33,467 bases of DNA from Acidobacteriota bacterium (lineage in GTDB: Bacteria; Acidobacteriota; Vicinamibacteria; Marinacidobacterales; SMYC01): assembly GCA_004356105.1 (NCBI GenBank), contig SMYC01000076.1, positions 1 through 33,467 of the forward strand, in the 5' to 3' direction. The notes under the pieces are model-generated. The model was not told the DNA's origin and searched no databases. It saw only the letters and a list, made by a program, of their open reading frames with translations. Both the position numbers and the translations under genes were made by a program. Below, one piece after another: positions 24,439 through 33,220 of this stretch (position 1 is its first letter; every line of letters starts with the position of its first letter).

Positions 24439-25236
24439 CTAGTCAAATAGGACCGCCTCTTCACCGCGCTCCGCGATGAGCTTGTCGGCCCCCTCGACGA
24501 TCAAATCCCGCCGCGCCAGCATCGCTTCGAGCTGACGTTTCGCGAGCCACTTGCCGAGGGGTTCTTGCAAGACCTCCATCGTGAGCCCGCGAAGCGCCTC
24601 GAGAACGGATCGTGAAAAGCGCTGGGGCTTGATCTCTTCGATCAGCTTTTTACTATTCCGGAAGGCCCGAGAGTGATCGATAGCCCAGATTTTGCCGTCG
24701 CCGACGAGAACGTTTCGCACATTCTTGTAGTCGATATTGTGGGTGAGCAGGTGAAAAAGACGCAAGTTGAGCATCCCTTCCACATAGCCCTTCGGTGACT
24801 TGATCGGGATGTTCTCTTGCTGCCTGTCCCACTCCGTGACCGTGCCGTGAACCCAGAGTGAAAGAGAGCCGGTCTCACCGCGAATCGTACGCTCGACAGC
24901 GGGTGGAACGAAACCAAGGCCGAGCAATTTGTCGAGCTCATAGGCCGCGATCTCGAATTTGTAGGAGTCGCGAAAATCGCGCGCCACCTTCCCGTCCACG
25001 CGCGTGAGCCCTCGTTTGAAGATGTCCACGGTTTTCCACGCAGCCGGAGACGTCGTCGTGCCGTCCGAAAGCGTCAGCCTTTGGGGCTTGGTGACCCCAA
25101 TGCCGATATCCTCACTGCCTTCGATCTTGGCTTCACGGAGGAATATTTCAGCCTCCGAGCCGGTGAGGAGAAGACCGTCTTGCGACGGAGAAGCACTAAC
25201 GAGTACGACGCTCGCGAGCACGATAGCAGGCCACAT
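24439..25236 (-). CDS. Putative secreted protein with a kinase-like fold
   Basis: The protein is 265 residues. A signal peptide (MWPAIVLASVVLVSASPSQD) is followed by a domain that carries, in order, the landmarks of a HipA/FAM20/PI3K-like kinase fold: a glycine-containing hairpin GIGVTKPQRLTLSDGT, a Lys in AAWKTVD (Lys 68), a Glu in KFEIAAYELDKLLG (Glu 95), the loop LLTHNIDYKNVRNVLV (Asp 169, Asn 175) and the metal-binding-type IDH in WAIDHSRAF (Asp 187). Family membership is inferred from motif order, not from a search. If correct it would be an exported small-molecule or protein kinase; ATP supply outside the membrane would be the open question. The start is ATG at 25236 with GGAGG 7 bases upstream. 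The longer open frame overlaps the divergent gene at 25369 and is not coding. It ends 30 bases from the hybrid kinase, convergently. Confidence 0.65.
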   Translation of the reverse strand: MWPAIVLASVVLVSASPSQDGLLLTGSEAEIFLREAKIEGSEDIGIGVTKPQRLTLSDGTTTSPAAWKTVDIFKRGLTRVDGKVARDFRDSYKFEIAAYELDKLLGLGFVPPAVERTIRGETGSLSLWVHGTVTEWDRQQENIPIKSPKGYVEGMLNLRLFHLLTHNIDYKNVRNVLVGDGKIWAIDHSRAFRNSKKLIEEIKPQRFSRSVLEALRGLTMEVLQEPLGKWLAKRQLEAMLARRDLIVEGADKLIAERGEEAVLFD

Positions 25237-25368
25237 TGGACGCCTCCCATCTCGAATGTGTAAAGCGGAATAGATTCTAATCCAAAACCTTTTGCCCACG
25301 CTACCGTCAACCGGGTTCACCTTGAGGGCCCGGTCGTTATATCCTCGACGGTCGAGAGGAGGGACATC

Positions 25369-26583
25369 ATGAAACGCAGAGATTTCTTGCTCGCTTGCAC
25401 CGGAGCCGCGCTGTTCGAGAGGGCGGTGCGCGCAGAAAAATACGAGCAGGCCGGGCTCCCGCGCGACGTCAGAATCACTCGAGTCGTCGGCTTCAACGTC
25501 GAGAGCCGTCGGTCGAAGGTCGCCGGTAAAAACTCTCGGCTCGACGTTCACGGGGACCGAGCCACGGATCGGATGCTGCGCGTCTACACCAATACCGGAC
25601 TCGAAGGCATCGGCAACTGCCGCGCAGAGCGAGAGGAAGCGGAAGCGCTCTTGGGCAAGAACCCTTTCGATTATTACCAACCTGACCACGGTCGCATGGT
25701 CGGCCCTCTAGGAAGCGGGACCATGCCGCTATGGGATCTGCTCGGCCGGGCCGTGGACAAGCCGCTCCACACCCTGCTCGGCAGTGGGGGGCCCGAGCGC
25801 GTTCCCGTCTATGACGGCTCGCTCTACTTCGCCGACCTTTTGCCTCAATACGAGCGGAGTTGGCGCGACCGGTTTCGCGAAGAGATCGACATGGGCCAGG
25901 CCGCGGGGCACATCGCTTTCAAAGTAAAGGTCGGCCGCGGCGCGAAGTGGATGTCGCGCGAGGAAGGGGATGCTCGAGACAGGCAAGTCTTACGCGTGAT
26001 CCGCGAACATGGCGGTGATGAAATGTTGTTGGGTATCGACGCCAATAACGGCTACGACCTCGAGGGCACGAAGCGGTTCTTCGAGGAAGTCGGTGAGCTG
26101 AACATCGCTTTCGCGGAAGAAATGTTTCCCGAGGTCGTCGAGGAGCTTCTCGAGCTCAAAGCGTTCCTGGAAGACAAAGGCTTCGAGACACTCATCGCCG
26201 ATGGCGAGACCCAGGGCGAGCTCGAAGTGTTCAAACCTTTCATCGCTGCCAAAGCGATCGAGATCTACCAGGCCGATATGAATCGTTTTGGGTTCGAGGG
26301 TATCCTGAAAGAAGCCGGGTGGGCAAAAGAGCAGGGCTTGATGGTGGCACCTCACAACTGGGGCTCACTCGTTGGCTTCTACATGCAGCTCCATGTCGGC
26401 CGAGCGATCACCAATTTCTATCGCGCGGAGCACGACCCGCTGTCGAACGAGATATTGGTGGCGGAAGGCTATGACATCGACGGCGGGACCGCCACGCTTC
26501 CACAAGAGCCCGGCGCCGGCATCACTATCAACGAATCCAAATTCGCTTCGGACGCAACCATTCGCTTCGACGTGAGCGCATGA
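25369..26583 (+). CDS. Enolase-superfamily (mandelate racemase/muconate lactonizing-like) enzyme, Tat-exported
   Basis: The protein is 404 residues with the Tat-like leader MKRRDFLLACTGAALFERAV. The N-terminal capping domain begins near VRITRVVGFNVESRR. The TIM-barrel carries the expected residues: K-x-K in AFKVKVGRG, metal-type acids in LLGIDANNGYD (Asp), IAFAEEMF (Glu) and LIADGE (Asp/Glu), and a C-terminal His in MVAPHNWGS. It would abstract an alpha proton from a carboxylate substrate (acid-sugar dehydratase, racemase or cycloisomerase); which one cannot be said. The start is ATG at 25369 with GAGGAGGG about 6 bases upstream. An export leader is unusual for this mostly cytoplasmic superfamily but common among acidobacterial and planctomycete members. 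It is divergent from the kinase-like gene. Confidence 0.88.
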   Translation: MKRRDFLLACTGAALFERAVRAEKYEQAGLPRDVRITRVVGFNVESRRSKVAGKNSRLDVHGDRATDRMLRVYTNTGLEGIGNCRAEREEAEALLGKNPFDYYQPDHGRMVGPLGSGTMPLWDLLGRAVDKPLHTLLGSGGPERVPVYDGSLYFADLLPQYERSWRDRFREEIDMGQAAGHIAFKVKVGRGAKWMSREEGDARDRQVLRVIREHGGDEMLLGIDANNGYDLEGTKRFFEEVGELNIAFAEEMFPEVVEELLELKAFLEDKGFETLIADGETQGELEVFKPFIAAKAIEIYQADMNRFGFEGILKEAGWAKEQGLMVAPHNWGSLVGFYMQLHVGRAITNFYRAEHDPLSNEILVAEGYDIDGGTATLPQEPGAGITINESKFASDATIRFDVSA

Positions 26584-26680
26584 CGGGAGGGGCTCGTTGC
26601 CCTCTGCCTCTAGAGTTTTTTTGCAACCCTCCGGCGGCCCCATCCGTCTAACGTTCGAAAGAGAAGGAGGGTTCGATCTG

Positions 26681-27586
26681 ATGAAGCGGAATGCATGGAT
26701 TGTGGCGGGGGTTATCGCTCTAACTGCGTGGGCGACAGGTGTTTCAGGGGCCGAGGAAAGAGGATCTTTCGAGCGCAGCCTCGAGGTTACTGGGCGTGTC
26801 GAGCTCGACGTGCGAACAGGCTCGGGGAGCATCTCCGTCAAAACCGGCGGTGATGGCGTCGTCCGCATTCACGGCAAGATAACGGCACGCAAGGCGGGTG
26901 CTGCGGCGAAAATAGGCCGCTTGGAAGCGAACCCACCCATTGAGCAAAACGGCAACGTCATCTCTATCGGAGAGATCGACGACCGCGACCTTCGGCGCAA
27001 CGTGAGCATCAGCTACGAGATCGTCGTACCTGCCAACACCGAATTGGTCGCGAAGAGCGGCTCGGGGAGCCAGTCGATCGGCGATATCGCCGGCCCGGTC
27101 GAGGCGTCGAGCGGCTCCGGTAGTCTCCAGATCGGAAGCATTGGCGGCAACGTGACCGCATCGACGGGATCCGGAAGCATCCGGGTCGAGGCCGTCACCG
27201 GAGCGCTTCGCGCCGAAACCGGAAGCGGGAGCGTCGTTCTCGAGGAAACGGCCGGCGATGTCGAGGTCGAAACCGGATCCGGCTCCGTCCGGGTGCACGG
27301 CGTTCGCGGAGCTTTGGAAGTGAGCACCGGAAGCGGGGCCATCGAAGCCGAGGGCGATTTAGCAGCCGATTGGCGGCTAAACGCTTCCTCTGGCGGCATC
27401 CGTGTACGTATCCCTAGCGACGCTGCTTTCGAGCTGCGCGCGCGCACGAGCTCCGGTCACATCGACTCCGATCACCCCGTCACCGTCGTGGGGAAATTGA
27501 GCCGCAAAGAACTGAACGGGACGGTACGCGGCGGCGGCCCTCGACTCGATCTGAAAACCTCCTCGGGAAGCATCCGCATCCGCTAA
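26681..27586 (+). CDS. Exported Gly/Ser-repeat beta-solenoid protein (DUF4097-like)
   Basis: The protein is 301 residues with signal peptide MKRNAWIVAGVIALTAWATG. The mature part consists of about ten rungs of roughly 18 residues with the pattern S/T-G-S-G-S-I/V followed by an alternating hydrophobic strand and a Gly turn (for example RTGSGSISVKTGGDG, SSGSGSLQIGSIGG, STGSGSIRVEAVTG, ETGSGSVVLEETAG). This is the putative adhesin/DUF4097 (DUF2807-like) beta-helix organisation. The function is unknown; such proteins are usually envelope-associated and often linked to anti-sigma systems, none of which is visible here. The ATG at 26681 is chosen for AAGGAGG 10 bases upstream and the signal peptide; the frame is open to 26597 but that part has no leader. 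It appears intact. Confidence 0.85.
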   Translation: MKRNAWIVAGVIALTAWATGVSGAEERGSFERSLEVTGRVELDVRTGSGSISVKTGGDGVVRIHGKITARKAGAAAKIGRLEANPPIEQNGNVISIGEIDDRDLRRNVSISYEIVVPANTELVAKSGSGSQSIGDIAGPVEASSGSGSLQIGSIGGNVTASTGSGSIRVEAVTGALRAETGSGSVVLEETAGDVEVETGSGSVRVHGVRGALEVSTGSGAIEAEGDLAADWRLNASSGGIRVRIPSDAAFELRARTSSGHIDSDHPVTVVGKLSRKELNGTVRGGGPRLDLKTSSGSIRIR

Positions 27587-27862
27587 ATCTCGCTGCTCGA
27601 AACACTCGAAGAAAGCTTCAGCGGATTTACGTTTCGGAGCTAGATCAATATTAGGAAAAGCGTAACGCAAAGGCGCAAAGTATATTGATCGAGCGATAAC
27701 TCGGCAGTTTGCGAGGGCTTCCCCCCCCATCTCGTAGCGTTTCTCCCACACTTCTGAGGGGTGGCGGCGCCTCTAAGTTGTTGATTTTAAGTGCCTAATG
27801 CACGGCACAGCTCTTGCTGATCGTTCTCTTGGCGCTCTCTGAACCTCCAAAAGCGAGCCTTG
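27587..27862. other. Intergenic region with an inverted repeat
   Basis: About 275 bases without a supported gene. A perfect 9-base inverted repeat gatcaatat (27643-27651) / atattgatc (27682-27690) flanks a 30-base loop containing aacgcaaaggcgcaaag, a phrase I associate with dispersed intergenic sequence. A run of eight C lies around 27722-27729. No clear promoter pair or terminator was found. The AT content is higher than in the neighbouring genes. Confidence 0.5.
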
Positions 27863-30800
27863 ATGACGAAGTCTTCCACGATACGCACGGTGAACCAGTG
27901 GGTTCTCCTCATCTTTCTCTTGTCCGGGATGACGGGCCTGGTCTACGAGATCGTGTGGATGAAGCTGCTCGTTCTCGTCATGGGGAACACGGTCTACTCG
28001 ACCACCACCGTACTCGCGGCGTTCATGGGCGGGCTCGGGCTCGGCAGCTTACTCGCGGGTCGCTTCCTGCATCGCATCTCGCTGCCGCTCAAGACCTACG
28101 GCTACCTCGAAGGCGCCATCGGGCTATATGCCCTCGCGGTGCCGCTTCTCATCGCGGCCGCGGACCCTCTCTTCGGTGCGCTTTATCGAAGCGGCGCTGC
28201 GTCGAGCTTGTCCCTCGTTCGTCTCATCGTGTGCGGCGGGATCCTTCTCGTCCCAACCACGTTGATGGGTGCGACGCTCCCGCTGTTGAGCGCTTATCTC
28301 GCGGACCGGAAGACCGATCTCGGCTGGACGATCGGCAAGCTTTACGGCATCAACACGCTCGGTGCCGTTTTTGGAGCAGCATCCGCCGGATTTCTGCTCA
28401 TCCCGAATCTCGGTTTGAGCTGGTCGTCGAGAGGCGCCGCGTTCGTCAATCTCGCCATCGCTGGGCTGATCCTTTGGCGCTTCAAGGAAACACCGATCGA
28501 AGCCCCGACGGCCGAGAGCGCAAAGCCAGACAGGCCGGACAGCAAGAAAAACAAAAAACGAAAAAACCGCAAGGCACCACGAGCCGAGAGCGCGAAGCCG
28601 TTCACCATTTGGGATCGCCAAACTCGGACTGGAGCGCTCATCGCGATAGCACTCGCCGGCGCCGCCGCGATGATCTATCAGCTCGCGTGGACACGCGTCC
28701 TCTCGCTGGTCATCGGCTCCTCGGTCTACGCCTTCAGCTTGATCGTGACAGGTTTCGTCGCGGGGCTCGCGCTCGGGGCACTGGCGTGGTCGAAGCTTCT
28801 CGACGGGCGTCAGAATGCTCCAGTGTGGTTGGCTGGTCTGCAGGCAGCGACCGGCCTCTTCTCACTTTTGACGGTCACGATTCTCGGGAGACTACCCCTT
28901 TACATGACCGAGCTCATGCTCGCGAAGTCACGCTCGTTTCGCGAGATGCAGTTTCTCGAGCTCGGGCTCGTGCTCCTCGTCGTGCTCGTCCCGACATTCT
29001 TGATGGGCGCCGCTTTCCCGCTCGCGGCACGCATCTCGACAACGACCCTCGAGCGTTTTGGCCGCTCTGTTGGCGACGTCTACGCGCTCAATACGCTCGG
29101 CGCCATCACGGGCACGCTCGTAGGAGGTTTTTTTCTCATCCCGACTCTCGGCACCGAGAGCACCATCGCCGTCGCCGTGGGCATCAACGTTGTCGCCGCC
29201 GTTCTCGTCTTGCTCTTTGCGTCCAACCTTTCCCTCGCGCGCGTCGCGTTTCCGCTCGCCGTCATCGGCGCGACGCTTCTGGTTTGGCCGCTGACACCGT
29301 CCTTCGACCCTCGCCTTCTTGCGAGCGGCCCCCATATTTACGCGGAGCGCTATCAGAGCGTCGCGAGGACGAAGAGCATCGCGCTCGAATCAGCGATGAA
29401 GGGCGGCGAGCAGGTCTTTTTCAAAGAAGGGCTCCACGCGACGGTGTCCGTGGAAAAAACGGACCCCGGCGACTTCGCGCTCCAGGTCAACGGCAAAACC
29501 GACGCTTCTGCCAAAGGCGACGCTGCAACGCAGCTCTCACTCGGCCACTTCCCGATGCTGTTCCACCCGCACGCCGAGAGCGCGCTCATCATTGGCCTCG
29601 GAAGCGGCATGACCCTCGGCGCCGTAGAGCAGTACCCGGTCAAATCCATTGACGTGGTGGAGCTAGAAAAACGCGTCGTCGAAGCCAACGAGTTCTTTCG
29701 ACCCTTCAACCATCACGCGCTCGACGACCCCCGCGTGCGCCTTCTCATCACCGACGGACGCCAGCATCTCACCTATACGGACCGGCGCTACGACGTGATC
29801 ATCTCCGAGCCGTCGAACCCCTGGATCGCTGGGATGAGCAGCCTGTTCACCCGAGAATTCTTCGAGCAAGCCAAAGCGCGGCTCCGTGAAGGAGGCGTCA
29901 TGTGCCAATGGGTGCACGCCTATTCGATGTCGTCGCTCAACTTCAAAACGATCCTCGCGACCTTTCAGTCCGTGTTTCCTCGCATGGGTCTCTGGGAGAT
30001 CGATCCAGGCGGGGACTACATCCTTCTCGGTTTCGCCCACGACCAACCGATCGACCTCGACGCTATCCGGTCGCGTTTTGCCGACGAGCGCTTTCGCGCC
30101 GACTTCACCACGATGAACCAACGAAGCGCCGAGACGCTCTTGGCGCGCGTGCTGCTCGGACCGGACGAAGCGGCCGACTATGTCGCGGAGGCGCCAATCC
30201 ACACGGATGACAACGCGCTCCTCGAATATTCCGCACCCAAGAGTTTTTTCGATGCGGGACGGCGTCCTCTTCTCGAAGACCTCTACCGCCATCGCGCCAA
30301 GCCTGCAGGGATCCGAAAGCTGCTCGGGCTTCCCGACGTCGCTGGGCTGGAAGCGGCCTACGAAGCGCGCAGTGCCGTTTTGGAAGGATTTCGATGGACG
30401 CTCGAGGGCGAAGGCGCGAAGGCAGCGGCGTCGCTCACACGAGCCCTCGAGCTGGACCCGAGGGACGCCGACGCGGTCTCGATGCTCCATCGCCTCTACA
30501 ACCAGACAGGAAAAAAGGAGGATGCTCTCGGGCGGGACGACATCGCCCTGGAAGCGTTCGAAAGAGCGGCCGAGACCGTCGAGCATTTCGTCGATGGCGA
30601 CCCGTCCCAGTTGCGACACCACTTTCGCCTGAACGTCGAGTACGGCGATACGCTCGTGCGGCTGGGAACGCTCTACTTCGAGCGCGACCGCATCGAGGAA
30701 GCGAAGTCCGTTCTAGAGCTGGCGCTCGAGGGCGACGCCGACAACGCGGAAATACACAATAATGTTGGGGCGACCTACGAGGCCGCCGGCTTGCTCGAGG

Positions 30801-31129
30801 AAGCGCTCTACGAGTTCGAGCGCGCGGTCGAGATCCATCCGTCTTTCGCTTCCGCGCACATGAATGCCGCGAATATCTATCTACGAGCTGGGCTGCTCGA
30901 TCGGGCTATCGCAAGCTATCGGGAAGCTCAAAGACATTGGCCAGAGTTCGAGATGACTCATTACAACCTGGGCGTCGCGTTCTATCAGAGCGGTTCCTGG
31001 GACGAGGCGGAGATCGAGTGGGCCCGAGCACTCGCGCTGAAGCCCGATTTCGAGGAGGCGAAAAAAGCTGTGGCGCGTCTCAACGAGCGGCGCGCCAAGG
31101 GCGAAACGCCACCCGTGCGGCGCCGCTAA
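27863..31129 (+). CDS. Membrane spermidine-synthase-like protein with C-terminal TPRs
   Basis: The protein is 1088 residues. Two homologous membrane halves (about 12-205 and 250-480) both begin with an S/A-G-x-x-x-L/M-I/V-Y-E/Q-I/L-x-W motif (SGMTGLVYEIVWMKLLVLVMG and AGAAAMIYQLAWTRVLSLVIG). They are separated by a very basic linker (about 213-249, KKNKKRKNRK flanked by AESAKP twice). A spermidine-synthase-like Rossmann domain (about 535-740) has IIGLGSGMTLG, VVELEKRVVEAN, ITDGRQHL and ISEPSNPWIAGMSSLFT; the last replaces the Asp-based polyamine site of true SpeE, so aminopropyl transfer is doubtful. From about 845 to the end are TPR repeats (VEIHPSFASAHMNAANIYLR and similar). The product is unknown. 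The ATG at 27863 follows a TTG and has only a weak ribosome site. Confidence 0.88.
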   Translation: MTKSSTIRTVNQWVLLIFLLSGMTGLVYEIVWMKLLVLVMGNTVYSTTTVLAAFMGGLGLGSLLAGRFLHRISLPLKTYGYLEGAIGLYALAVPLLIAAADPLFGALYRSGAASSLSLVRLIVCGGILLVPTTLMGATLPLLSAYLADRKTDLGWTIGKLYGINTLGAVFGAASAGFLLIPNLGLSWSSRGAAFVNLAIAGLILWRFKETPIEAPTAESAKPDRPDSKKNKKRKNRKAPRAESAKPFTIWDRQTRTGALIAIALAGAAAMIYQLAWTRVLSLVIGSSVYAFSLIVTGFVAGLALGALAWSKLLDGRQNAPVWLAGLQAATGLFSLLTVTILGRLPLYMTELMLAKSRSFREMQFLELGLVLLVVLVPTFLMGAAFPLAARISTTTLERFGRSVGDVYALNTLGAITGTLVGGFFLIPTLGTESTIAVAVGINVVAAVLVLLFASNLSLARVAFPLAVIGATLLVWPLTPSFDPRLLASGPHIYAERYQSVARTKSIALESAMKGGEQVFFKEGLHATVSVEKTDPGDFALQVNGKTDASAKGDAATQLSLGHFPMLFHPHAESALIIGLGSGMTLGAVEQYPVKSIDVVELEKRVVEANEFFRPFNHHALDDPRVRLLITDGRQHLTYTDRRYDVIISEPSNPWIAGMSSLFTREFFEQAKARLREGGVMCQWVHAYSMSSLNFKTILATFQSVFPRMGLWEIDPGGDYILLGFAHDQPIDLDAIRSRFADERFRADFTTMNQRSAETLLARVLLGPDEAADYVAEAPIHTDDNALLEYSAPKSFFDAGRRPLLEDLYRHRAKPAGIRKLLGLPDVAGLEAAYEARSAVLEGFRWTLEGEGAKAAASLTRALELDPRDADAVSMLHRLYNQTGKKEDALGRDDIALEAFERAAETVEHFVDGDPSQLRHHFRLNVEYGDTLVRLGTLYFERDRIEEAKSVLELALEGDADNAEIHNNVGATYEAAGLLEEALYEFERAVEIHPSFASAHMNAANIYLRAGLLDRAIASYREAQRHWPEFEMTHYNLGVAFYQSGSWDEAEIEWARALALKPDFEEAKKAVARLNERRAKGETPPVRRR

Positions 31130-31187
31130 CTCGGGCAAAGCTCGCGTGGTGGAGTCCGCGCTTCCTGTGGGCTAGAATCGCTCTGCT

Positions 31188-32144
31188 ATGCCACGAACCG
31201 TTCTCGCCATCGCGCTATCCCTCGTTTGCTCGCACGGGGTTTTTTCTGAAACGCTCTTGATCGCGGACAAGACCGCGGACGCTCTTCTCTATTTCGACAC
31301 GGCGTCGTTAGAAGTCACACGCGCTGTGCCCGTCGGCGGGAACCCGCACGAAGTCGTCGTCACGCGCGACGGCCGCTACGCGATCACTTCCAACTCTCGC
31401 AGCAACACCGTTTCGATCGTCGACCTCTCAAAAGGCGAAGAGGTTGACCGGCTCGCCTCACCTCGATTCCAATATCCGCACGGAATGGCCTTGCATCCGA
31501 ATGGGGTGTGGCTCTATCTGACGAACGAACAGACCCGTCATGTTTTCACCATCGACTTGGAAAAACGGCAGATCGTCGACGAGCTCTCGACCGGGATGGG
31601 CGGCTCGCACATGGTCGTTCTCACCGCCGACGGTGCGCGGGCGTATATTGCGAACCGCGAGTCCGGCACCGTGAGTCTCTGGAAGACGGCGAGCCAGAAA
31701 TCCATCGCCCACGCCGAGGCCGGGAGCGGAGCGGAAGGCATTGCGCTCTCGCACGACGAACGCTGGCTGCTGGTTGCGAATCGAAACGATAACAACCTGC
31801 ATCTATTTTCTACTGCGCCGGATTTGAGACTCGAGGCCGAGATCGCGGTGGGCGAGGGTCCCGTGCGCGTGGCCATATCACCCGACGATCGTCGTGCGTT
31901 CGTCACCCATCGCGCTTCGGCCCAGGTTTACGTCATCGACCTCGCCACTCGCAAGGTGACCGCCAAGATGGCCGTGGGCGAAGGACCCGGAGGCATGGCG
32001 TTCGACGGCGCCGGCAGCCGGCTCTTCGTCGCGAACACGAGCGCGGGGACGGTATCGGTCGTCGACCTCGAGACGTTGAAGGTCCTCTCTACCCATAATG
32101 CGGGAGAGGGTCCCGACGGGTTGTGGGTCACTTCCCTGCCGTAA
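31188..32144 (+). CDS. Exported YVTN/NHL-type beta-propeller protein
   Basis: The protein is 318 residues. A signal peptide (MPRTVLAIALSLVCSHGVFS) is followed by about seven blade repeats of the YVTN type, each with a PHEVVVTRDGRYAITSN, NTVSIVDLSKG-like core (also SGTVSLWKTAS, AQVYVIDLATRKV, AGTVSVVDLETLKVLS). Such periplasmic propellers bind ligands or partners; no catalytic residues can be assigned. The ATG at 31188 has no ribosome site, but TAGAAT ends about 10 bases upstream, consistent with a leaderless or very short transcript. It follows the large membrane/TPR gene by 58 bases and ends 9 bases from the convergent dehydrogenase gene. Confidence 0.87.
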   Translation: MPRTVLAIALSLVCSHGVFSETLLIADKTADALLYFDTASLEVTRAVPVGGNPHEVVVTRDGRYAITSNSRSNTVSIVDLSKGEEVDRLASPRFQYPHGMALHPNGVWLYLTNEQTRHVFTIDLEKRQIVDELSTGMGGSHMVVLTADGARAYIANRESGTVSLWKTASQKSIAHAEAGSGAEGIALSHDERWLLVANRNDNNLHLFSTAPDLRLEAEIAVGEGPVRVAISPDDRRAFVTHRASAQVYVIDLATRKVTAKMAVGEGPGGMAFDGAGSRLFVANTSAGTVSVVDLETLKVLSTHNAGEGPDGLWVTSLP

Positions 32145-32153
32145 CCCATTTGG

Positions 32154-33203
32154 TCAGTACAGCCTTTCCGTGTCGAGCACGTTCAAGAGAGGCTCGTCGT
32201 TCAGAAAGCGGCGCAGGTTATCACAGAACAAGTCGGTGAGGCGCTCGTTCTCCCGGTTGCTCGTGCTCGCCGAGTGCGGGCTCACGAGAACATTGGGCAT
32301 CTCCCATAACGGGCTTTCGGGCGGGAGGGGCTCTTTCTCGAACACATCCAAACAGGCGCCGCCGAGATGGCCGGAGCGCAGTACATCCACTAGGGCGGAC
32401 TCGTCCACCAGAACGCCTCGACCCAGATTGATGAGGACGGCGCCTTTCGGTAGGAGCTCGAGCTCGTCGCGGCCGAGCATCCCCTCCGTTTCCGGGGTGT
32501 GCGGCGTGGTAAGGACGAGAAACTCCGAGCGTGGCAACACGTCGCGGAGATTCGCGAGCGTGTGCAGCTCGTCGAGGTGAAGTGACGCCGGCTCGATGCC
32601 TTCGATATGTCGTTTGATGCCGAGAACGTGCATCCGCATCGCCCGCGCCATGCGGCCGATCTCGGCGCCTACGGCACCGACACCGACAATGCCCAAAGTG
32701 CGTCCGTCGAGATCCGTGCCCGCGTGACGCTCCCAATGTTTGCGCTCCTGGTCGCGCTGCAGCCGCACGAGCTTCTTGTTGAACATCAACATAGAAAGGA
32801 GACAGAACTCGGCGAGAGGCTGTACATGGACACCTCTTGCCGTCGTGAAGACGACCTCCGGAAGGCGCCGGTCGTAGCCTCGACGTTTCACGAACTGGCC
32901 GATGCCCGAGCTCGTCGCCTGGATCCATCGCAGCTTGGGCACGAGATCGGGCAAATCTTCTAGATGGGTCGCGTCGAAGTCGAAGAGGATCTCCGCGCTC
33001 TCGAGCAAGCTCCGCCAGCGTTGCTCTTGCTCTTCGCTGCGCTCGACGTCCTTTCCATTGTGATCGGCCGGGTAGCGAGGCGGCCTCAGCAAGTCCGGCG
33101 CGTAGAGAACGTGCAGCCTCGCATCGACTTGCCGGATGCGCTCGACGTGCTCCGGCTCCAAATAGCTCGCGATGAGAATGGTGTAGTGGTCTCGCTCCGT
33201 CAT
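32154..33203 (-). CDS. D-2-hydroxyacid dehydrogenase (second copy)
   Basis: The protein is 349 residues, NAD-dependent, D-isomer family. Visible are the dinucleotide loop VGVGAVGAEIGRMA, catalytic Arg in INLGRGVLVDE, Glu in CLDVFEKEPLP and His in LVSPHSAS. A charged insertion (about 38-65) follows the first strand. ATG at 33203 (MTERDHYT) is preferred because family homology begins at TILIASYLEPEH; the frame is open to the window edge only because it crosses the end of the permease gene. No ribosome site is obvious. It lies 17 bases after the permease stop in the same direction. It is clearly related to the dehydrogenase at 13590-14531, sharing the LFCxNLxRF-type C-terminal segment, but is not a recent duplicate. 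Confidence 0.9.
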   Translation of the reverse strand: MTERDHYTILIASYLEPEHVERIRQVDARLHVLYAPDLLRPPRYPADHNGKDVERSEEQEQRWRSLLESAEILFDFDATHLEDLPDLVPKLRWIQATSSGIGQFVKRRGYDRRLPEVVFTTARGVHVQPLAEFCLLSMLMFNKKLVRLQRDQERKHWERHAGTDLDGRTLGIVGVGAVGAEIGRMARAMRMHVLGIKRHIEGIEPASLHLDELHTLANLRDVLPRSEFLVLTTPHTPETEGMLGRDELELLPKGAVLINLGRGVLVDESALVDVLRSGHLGGACLDVFEKEPLPPESPLWEMPNVLVSPHSASTSNRENERLTDLFCDNLRRFLNDEPLLNVLDTERLY

Positions 33204-33220
33204 AGGAGGGCGAGTGTACC

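Noticed and set aside
24430-24444. gactag-cct-ctagtc palindrome as a bidirectional terminator
   Set aside because: The arms are short and AT-rich, and it overlaps the stop of the minus-strand gene; there is no T run.
27814-29652. 612-codon open frame overlapping the large membrane protein gene in another frame
   Set aside because: It is Arg/His-rich with no recognisable domain, and it lies inside a gene with clear homology. It is a GC-driven shadow.
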